64,000 nucleotides of DNA from Bombardia bombarda (lineage: Eukaryota > Ascomycota > Sordariomycetes > Sordariales > Lasiosphaeriaceae), in assembly GCA_030512295.1 (NCBI GenBank), contig JAULSR010000002.1, positions 8,246,001-8,310,000 on the forward strand, in the 5' to 3' direction. The stretch's first letter is position 1, and the number at the start of each line of letters is the position of its first letter. The notes under the pieces are model-generated. The model saw nothing but the letters and a program-made list of their open reading frames with translations. It had not been told where the DNA came from and searched no databases. The position numbers and the translations under genes were made by a program. Positions 57,337-64,000 of this stretch are shown here, in pieces.

Positions 57337-59694
57337 TCATTCAAGTGTTGACGAGGGCGTGTCATCCCCCGGCTGCTTGCCGAGAGCGACCTGCCTCCTT
57401 GTCTCGGGTAAAACCGAAGCAGATGTCGATGCAGATGCAGATGCAGTTGCGACGTCCCGTCGCGCCGGCGCTGGTATAACCGTCACAGGCAGGTGGACAT
57501 TGCGACGGCCTGCAAGCGAGCTGCTGTGTGTAACAATCGGGCTGAGCCGCATGTGTGGTGGTATGGGTCCGCTGGAGTTTGCCCTATGAAGTTGCCACGA
57601 CGTGAGCGACGCGGCAGTCTCTGTTGATGCTGATGGCGAGCTTCTGGATGGGCCATCAGAGCCACGGCGTTGTAGGTCAAGCTCCTCGTCCTCTCGCAGC
57701 TGCACCAAAGCCGCCCCAGTCCGTGGCGGTGCAGGAATGACAGTAACCGGGAGGCTGTCTGTGTCTGGGGTGGGGCGGATCCGCTCTCGCAGCCTCTCTG
57801 CCTGTGTCATCGCAAACTCCTCGAGCCGGTTCCGGATATCCCACAGGCCCGTCTCATAATGCGGTACTTTCCCGTCTTGTTGTGTCTTATCCTCATCCGG
57901 AATACGAGTCTCGTCACCCCGACTAATACGTGGCCGAGGGATTGCCCGCGCGAGCGACCGCCACCTTGCTTCTGAAGGTGCTGATTCTGAAGCCTCCCGG
58001 GGCTCTTGTGGAGGCTCCAGCGTGGCTGGTTCCGGGCCTGTACTTGGGCTCCTATCGTCTCTGCGCCGACTCGAGGCGGCACTTTCGCTCCTAGATAAAC
58101 GCCTGTTATCCTGAGTTAGGGGTAGCGGAGGCGGGGTCGTGCGTGTTGTTGTTTCCGTCAGGGGGTGGTATCTGATGGCGTATACAGTACTTGCAGCGCT
58201 GGCAGTGTCTGTGCGACTGACAGGCGTGACCGCCGGGGCGGGACGAGCCGGCCACAATGGCGGTTGTGAGAATCGTATCCTGTCGTTATTGGTAGCCAGG
58301 GTGGTTGCTGGCTCTCCCGGTCTGTCGGCTTTTCTAGATCTGGATCGAGACCTATATCTTGATGTGACCGATGTCACAGAGGGCCAGAGAGTGCCCCGTG
58401 CAGTAGTTGAGCCTGTGTCTCGCCCAGTTCTGCCGCTTTCTCCGTCACCATCATCCTGTTCCTTTCTTCTCTTCCTGGGCCAGGTGAAATCTGACGAGGT
58501 GAGCTCCATCATTTCATCTCCGTCAAATACTTCTCTGCCCAAAATCCCATCTTTCTTCTCCTCTCGCTCAAGCGCCTCAATCCTTTCAACCCACTCCCAG
58601 ACGATAACACTGGCGGCGGCAGCCCCCACCCACCTAACGTAGTCACCCCATCCAGTAAAATCAGGTTTCGATATGTCGAGGATGAAGAACACGACCGGGA
58701 CAAGGATGGAGAGCAGTGATAGCCCAGCCACCAAGCATATATTCTTCATCTGCGGATGATAAAATGCGTACCGCTTCTTCATAAGAGAGTAGTAGATGAC
58801 CCAAGCAGCGTAAAGAACCCCCAACGCTAGCTCAAATAAATAGCTTAGCGCGGGAACGGCATCAGTAAACGATCTAGGTCTTGTTGATCCTTGGTTCATA
58901 TACTGAAAGCTGTTTAGGGACTGAAAGATGACGTCCAGTGAAATGAGAGCAAAGGCGGTCCACTTAATGATGACCTTTTCGCGTTGGCGAGGAAACAGGC
59001 GAATCAGAGTTTGGGCTTGCGCGAGCCACAGGAACGTGTCTGATATGATGCGGATGATCTTGAGCTCATTCCCACCCAGGACGTCCTCCTGAAGCGCTTT
59101 GGCGTTGATGTAGCCGAACGAGTAATGGTCCTCGGCCACTCGGAACGTCGCCGCTGTCGCGATAGTCAATGAGATGGCCACAGTGAGGGCAGCCACCTTT
59201 TGCAGCCACGGGCGGCCACCAATATTGGCCCCGTTGCCGCCGTTGGTGAACCCCTTGCGGCCCAGAACCACAACCCCGCCATCGAGAAAGGACCTTGGCG
59301 TGATGAAGAGCATTATAACCAACGTGTATGCCACAATCGTCGTCGCAGCAAGGGCGTAGCACTGTGGGAAAATCGACGCGTAAAAGTGTTCAAAGAAGTC
59401 CGAGACCTCTCCAGCGGTGTCGGCCAGCGCGCTGTCTGTCGACGTCTCGCTCATGGTTACGGTCCCGCCTCCGTTCGCGATGATCGCCGGCGAACTGGCA
59501 ATCGTGCAGGCTTGCCTGAAAGCGGCGCCGGCGGTGAGGGTGATGGTGTCGCCATTCGGCAACGAGAGAATGCCTCCTGCGGGAAGGTTGACGGGCGAGC
59601 AATTGCGGACCGTTGAGCCGATTAGAGGGGCAGTCGCTTCCGCTCTCGCCATGATGGCCGTGGCCACACGGCGGAGTAATTGTCGCGCCTCCAT
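57337..59694 (-). CDS. palH: PalH/Rim21 ambient-pH sensor (seven-helix membrane protein)
   Basis: Plasma-membrane sensor of alkaline pH that recruits the arrestin-like PalF and starts PacC processing. Intron-free, 785 aa from ATG 59694; an in-frame ATG at 59652 is an alternative start. The extracellular N-terminus (CSPVNLPAGGILSLPNG) is followed by seven hydrophobic segments up to about residue 375, including ICLVAGLSLLSILVPVVFFI. A long hydrophilic cytosolic tail of about 400 residues follows, as expected for the PalF-binding part, with Arg/Ser-rich stretches, EDEELDLQRRGS, and two copies of LPVTVIPAP about 95 residues apart. A GATGCA/GCAGAT repeat near 57420-57450 encodes Ser-Ala. Identity is secure from topology and conserved N-terminal and TM segments. 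Confidence 0.93.
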   Translation of the reverse strand: MEARQLLRRVATAIMARAEATAPLIGSTVRNCSPVNLPAGGILSLPNGDTITLTAGAAFRQACTIASSPAIIANGGGTVTMSETSTDSALADTAGEVSDFFEHFYASIFPQCYALAATTIVAYTLVIMLFITPRSFLDGGVVVLGRKGFTNGGNGANIGGRPWLQKVAALTVAISLTIATAATFRVAEDHYSFGYINAKALQEDVLGGNELKIIRIISDTFLWLAQAQTLIRLFPRQREKVIIKWTAFALISLDVIFQSLNSFQYMNQGSTRPRSFTDAVPALSYLFELALGVLYAAWVIYYSLMKKRYAFYHPQMKNICLVAGLSLLSILVPVVFFILDISKPDFTGWGDYVRWVGAAAASVIVWEWVERIEALEREEKKDGILGREVFDGDEMMELTSSDFTWPRKRRKEQDDGDGESGRTGRDTGSTTARGTLWPSVTSVTSRYRSRSRSRKADRPGEPATTLATNNDRIRFSQPPLWPARPAPAVTPVSRTDTASAASTVYAIRYHPLTETTTRTTPPPLPLTQDNRRLSRSESAASSRRRDDRSPSTGPEPATLEPPQEPREASESAPSEARWRSLARAIPRPRISRGDETRIPDEDKTQQDGKVPHYETGLWDIRNRLEEFAMTQAERLRERIRPTPDTDSLPVTVIPAPPRTGAALVQLREDEELDLQRRGSDGPSRSSPSASTETAASLTSWQLHRANSSGPIPPHMRLSPIVTHSSSLAGRRNVHLPVTVIPAPARRDVATASASASTSASVLPETRRQVALGKQPGDDTPSSTLE

Positions 59695-62131
59695 GGCTAG
59701 GTGGATTGGACAGCGACCAGCCGCGAGGGAATGCGCACTGGCAATCCTTGCACCTCGTGCTATTTAATTCGCAATCGCCATGGAAGTCGCAGCCGCTGCA
59801 TCGGTCGTCGTAAGCAGCAGTGGCGTGCGGTCGGTGCTGCCGGTTGAGCAGCGCTCGTTGGCAAGAAATGAATAGCCGCTGCACGCCAATCGGTGGTGTC
59901 GTCGTGAGTCTCGTCCTTTAAATCTAGGTCGCCCTGCGATTCAGAGTGATTGGCCGTCGTGGACCTCGTCGTCAATGTCGTCGTCAAAGAGCGAAATCGA
60001 AAACGCGATCGAATAGAACAATAGCCAGTTGTCGAGATGTTTGGTGTGGGGGATGTTCCAGAGTCTGGGCGCCGAGAGTTCTTGGTAGGGAGATTGTCGG
60101 GAGCTTAGGTGGTCTTGGGGATGCTTAAGGGAGCGGCAGTGAGCGTGAGCGCTGGGGCGTCAGCATGGGAAGTGCGGGAGTGCCGGCCTGAGTGTGAGCG
60201 CGGCGGGTGACAATGAGCCAAGGACAGCCACTGGCTCAGTAAAATGGGCCTTCCCGAGTCGTTTTGTCGCAACGGTGAGATCAAAGGAAATGGGCGCCGT
60301 GGATTAATGCTTGTTTTGTTTTGGGGGGGGTTTTTTTTTGGCGCCGCCGGGCACCATTCAATCGTCCCGTCTAATTTTCTGGACCGATTGTCTCGAAAGC
60401 GTTTGGACTTTGACACTTGGTGAATTCACCTGTAATAATACCCGGGGGCCGTGGCAGACCCTTTCAGCGCGCTGGTGCGGGGATACTGTGCAACGGCTTG
60501 CTGGCACTGTCTGAAGGACGGCCTGGCTGTCACGAATTTCGTGCACACCCTCGAGAAACCCTACCATCACTTCGTACCGTACCAGCCAACTTTGACTAAC
60601 GTTAGTTATCTCATGTGTACCTTTCAGTGTGCATAATAAACCTGCGCTATCAGTGGGTGGGATTCTGAACCTGGATGGAGTGCCACATTGGAAGAAGTTC
60701 TAGAGCGACCCGGCACGCACCTGCCCGGCGTGCATACGGTGGAGGGAGAGAATTACCGCACCAGTAATCGGGCAAATGAGACGGTTTGATTCCACGACGT
60801 TTCCCCGAAATGCTTGCTTCTCAAAAGGAGGGCAGAAGTTGCCAACTCCGCCCATCCATGAACAAACGAGAGGACAAATGGGAGGTCCACATGGCCATTT
60901 AATGAGCTCGTTTCTCCCACCCTAAATCAACGACGATGGAGCAACCTCCCGACGGGACTGTGGGGAGGATCGACTTGCATTCAACGACGGACCCCTTCCT
61001 GGCTAGGTAGGTAGCGCGTGCAGTCTCCCACACTGTGCATCCCGACTTGACTGCCATTCGTGCGCGGGGCTGGTCCCGCATGAAGCGTTGGAGGGGCACT
61101 GGCTCAAGAATGTGTCGAGTCGCAGTGCTGGTATTAATGTGGTGTCGTCCCTCGAGAAAACTCTCTCACTCGGGTGGTCGTCAAAGTGTGATGGTCTCCT
61201 GAATGCGTTGTCTACCGTTTGTCCCCCCACATCCGATCTTGCGTTTCTCGAACGTCAGTCCACGTTGTTCTGCTTGGCTATGAACCTGCGTGAGAATGCG
61301 ACTTTCTACCGCTGTCGTGTGCCCGACTGCATGCACAATGTGCATCCCGAACAATTTAATGGAATTACCTTTGCACATGTGAGTACATACGTAGGTAGGT
61401 AGCCAAACAAGATGCTTCGCCCTGTCTTGTCAGTCCGTGATTTTCGGCATTCCCATCTTCCGCAGCTCCTTCACAAAGAATCATGAACGGAGCAGAAAGC
61501 GATCTGAGGGGGTTAGAAGTATTTGGTCACGCTATGACCATGTTCGCGGTCGGTATGCAATTCAGGAAGGAACGGTTCATGTCATTCATCAGCCCGTCCG
61601 CGGAAGGCGTCGCTGCCCGCCTATCTACTTTCCGCTTTCCATGTCTACCTAGTAACAATAAGCTGGCAGGCTTGACCAGAATGCCCACTAAGTACTTACA
61701 TTGTCTCGGTATGTGAGTCAATATCGTTGTCTTCCTGAATGTCGCCGGCTATGCGACTCGACCTCATCGGTTTGCTCCTCACCCACCCGACAATCTACAC
61801 ACATATTTAAATTAACTCCTATTTGATAACCCGCAGTGGGCTGGCTGTTCTCCCTGATCTATTCCTGGCGAAACATGCACACGCTTCATTCCCACTACGT
61901 AGTACCTATGCCCTCATACACCATATCTGATAAACACGAAATTGATCAGAATTAGCAATTGCCGGTTGATCAGCAATCAAGACTCCCATTCCTTGCAATC
62001 GAGCGCCTGTGGTCGCTTCGCGCCGGCTGATCGCGGACCTTTCGACGCAACAGTAGTAGTGTATCCCAATTACTACGGAAGGAAGGAGGAGCCGATGGCC
62101 ATTGCCCATTGCCCATCGCAACTACTGCTCA

Positions 62132-62179
<48 letters not shown>

Positions 62180-62749
62180 CAGCAAGTGCGTGGCTTTCTC
62201 AGGGTATCTTGATAAGGTACCCGACATAACGCTGACAAGTGGCAACTTCCTGTTTTGTCCTCGGTAGCCGCCCTCTGCGACAAAACGGAAGCCAGTAACG
62301 TACTTTGTACGTTACGGATTGGCGAAGACGCAAAACGGCAGTCTACCGCTGCTCATGACTAAACTCACCCGACCCCCCACACGTTTTCGAGCTCAAGCTG
62401 AGCCAGGCAGGAGCTTGGCCAGGGCAACCAGGGGTTCGGGTCGAGCTCGGCTGCTCGCAACTGGCAGCTCAAGTGTATAAAGGCAATGTGGAATCCCCGT
62501 TCTGGGATTTCATCACAAACACTGATCAACTTCCGCCGACTTGGTGCCAGCATCTGGCCCAGCTCTTCAGCAGCAATACGTCGATTTCAAGACAGCGCAT
62601 ACTTCTCTGGCTCTATGTATAGACTGACTCGTCCTCGAAAGGGACTTTTTTCTTCTTGTCCTTTGCTAACAACTCCACCCCCTCCTGCTCTCCTCTGATC
62701 CGCTGCAATGAAAATAATCCCATGCCACAGAACTGACGCTCAACACCCG
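59695..62749. other. 3 kb intergenic region
   Basis: PalH promoter side, then sequence without supported genes, then the 3' region of the valyl-tRNA synthetase gene. Contains a TG repeat (62134-62176), and a TATAAA box on the plus strand at 62475-62480 followed by a pyrimidine-rich stretch. Confidence 0.45.
62134..62176 (+). repeat. TG dinucleotide repeat
   Basis: About 21 TG units; a potential Z-DNA former. Confidence 0.92.
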
Positions 62750-64000
62750 CTACTCAAGCTTCAGACGTTCGAACTGGTCGACAGTCTCTTCCTTGGTCTT
62801 CACCTGGGCTTCCAGTTCAGCCAGCTTCTTCCCATCAGCCTCCAGCACCCCCTCGCTGACCTTCTGTCTGTACTTGGGATCCGCGACGAGCTTTGACTGC
62901 CTCTCAACAGCTACGTATGCTTTCGCTAACTTAGCCTTGGCCTTCTCAATCTCGGCCTCGATGTCAACGCGATCTCGGATAAAGAGGAAGATAGTAGCCG
63001 ACGACGTTACAGTGAGCGCAACACATCCCGGCGGTCGCGCATCTCCGGGAGAGAGGATGTTGGTAATATAATCGCCTCTTCCAACGAGCGAGAGAATTGA
63101 ATTGATCTGGTCCGAGATAGTGCCAAGGGACTTATCATCGTGCGCTTGGATAAAGACTAAGATATCTGTCAGACTCGGGTTGCTAGATTCTTGACACAAA
63201 TGAGGGGAATTTTTGGTGTATTGACTTACACTCGACGTCTTTCTTCAACGCGTACTCGGATATCAGCGACCGCATACCGCGGGAGCAAGCCATAACAAGC
63301 TCGTAAGCGGTCTCGGACTGCGGATCGTCCATCTCTGGGGTGTAGGAGGGATACGTCGCAACCATGATCGAGGGGTGGTATCTCCCTCTCGGCGGGGGAG
63401 ACGTTGCCACAGCTCTTCGGTCAGAAACGGCATGAACGGGTGCAGCATAGCTAGACCGCTCTCGAGCGCCGTATACATGGTCTCCACAACCGATAGCCTC
63501 TCAGCCTCTGTACCACCTTGGATGAGGGCCTTGGAGTTCTCGATAAAGACATCGCAGACACTAGCATACCAGTACTGGTAAACAAAGCCAGTCGACTTGG
63601 CAAACTCTCGATGCGCCATGGCTTCGTTGATATTCTTGGCCGTGTGTGTCTTCTTGTGCAAGATCCAGCGCTCTGCCAAGGACTCATTGCCCTAACGTTG
63701 GGCCTTGGCTCGGGGTGTGAAGTTGGCATCGAGATTGCCGAGGACGTACTTGGTGGCTTGGTAGGCCTTGTTGCAAAACTTTCGATAGCCGTGCATTACT
63801 TTGATATCGAAGTTGACATCACCACCGCCAGTACAGTACTGGATGAGACAAAACCGCAGCGCATCGGCGCCGCATTCGGGTATGCCCTGTGGGAAAGCTG
63901 TCTTTTGGAATCGTGTGGCGTTCTTGACCTCCTTCGGGTCCAAATTCCCCGTCAGAAGCTTGTCATGGAGCGCCTGCAGTTCAATACCCTGTATAACATC
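62750..64000 (-). CDS. vas1: Valyl-tRNA synthetase, C-terminal half, with an in-frame TAG and a frameshift (5' partial)
   Basis: Class I aminoacyl-tRNA synthetase. The window has the end of the catalytic region ([20 protein letters not shown], then [22 protein letters not shown]), the anticodon-binding domain ([45 protein letters not shown]) and the C-terminal coiled coil ([16 protein letters not shown] onward, ending LKLE). The start is off the right edge. A 73-nt intron lies at 63157-63229. Two lesions: a TAG at 63692-63694 in the same frame as the sequence on both sides, and a one-base loss at a C4 run (plus 63372-63375), after which the frame continues with [14 protein letters not shown]. 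As read, the protein would stop before the anticodon-binding domain. Cytosolic/mitochondrial ValRS is essential, so either these are sequence errors, or this is a spare decayed copy. Confidence 0.87.

Noticed and set aside
60217..60222. GCCAAG, matching the PacC consensus, upstream of palH
   Set aside because: A six-base degenerate site about 520 bases from the start is expected by chance; no cluster seen.
61088..61402. 104-codon plus-strand frame upstream of PalH
   Set aside because: Has scattered Cys/His but no zinc-finger spacing or domain; likely chance.

Overview
The window is nuclear DNA from a filamentous ascomycete (Pezizomycotina, probably Sordariomycetes). The evidence is short GT-AG introns of about 50-170 nt in most genes, and gene families typical of these fungi: PalH pH sensor, Ste50 adaptor, WSC/DUF1996 secreted protein, HET-domain protein and a fungal NLR. 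Tetranucleotide TAGG/ACCT microsatellites are common between genes. No bacterial, viral or organellar DNA was seen. Nineteen protein-coding genes and one intron-containing tRNA-Lys are supported. Spliced models were built by hand, and their exon lengths sum to whole codons except in the four genes noted below as broken.

Layout: 1-2130 Na+/H+ exchanger (5' end off the window); 3363-4529 secreted CE1-like esterase with a frameshift; 5340-7034 conserved fungal protein of unknown function; 9525-11142 Ste50 MAPK adaptor; 12728-12836 tRNA-Lys(CUU); 13688-15519 DUF4211 protein with tandem SUMO-interaction-like motifs; 15986-18093 (-) MFS drug/polyamine transporter with a pure CAA repeat near its start; 20507-22469 (-) NSUN5/Rcm1 rRNA methyltransferase with two frameshifts; 23384-25378 (-) DUF1996-WSC secreted protein with a frameshift. 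Next comes an accessory-looking block bounded by gene-poor stretches: 29716-33091 (-) NB-ARC/TPR NLR, 34073-35965 (+) cytochrome P450, 36539-38779 (+) HET-domain protein. After it: 40572-42222 (-) Q-rich protein; a 5.2 kb stretch with no convincing gene; then a compact housekeeping block of RPC19 (+), complex I LYR subunit NDUFA6 (-, ending in a 12-nt exon), BUD31 (+), SLC35F6-like transporter (-), ceramide synthase LAG1 (-) and PalH (-). Last, at the right edge, is the C-terminal half of valyl-tRNA synthetase (-), broken by an in-frame TAG and a frameshift.

The genes do not form one pathway. The most interesting unit is the NLR/P450/HET block, a plausible allorecognition or innate-immunity locus whose NLR carries an N-terminal domain I cannot assign. 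A second theme is sequence quality: five reading-frame breaks in four otherwise conserved genes all have the sign of a single missing base, four of them in runs of six or more G/C. That points to homopolymer-length errors in the assembly more than to real pseudogenes, and it should be settled before calling any of these genes broken.
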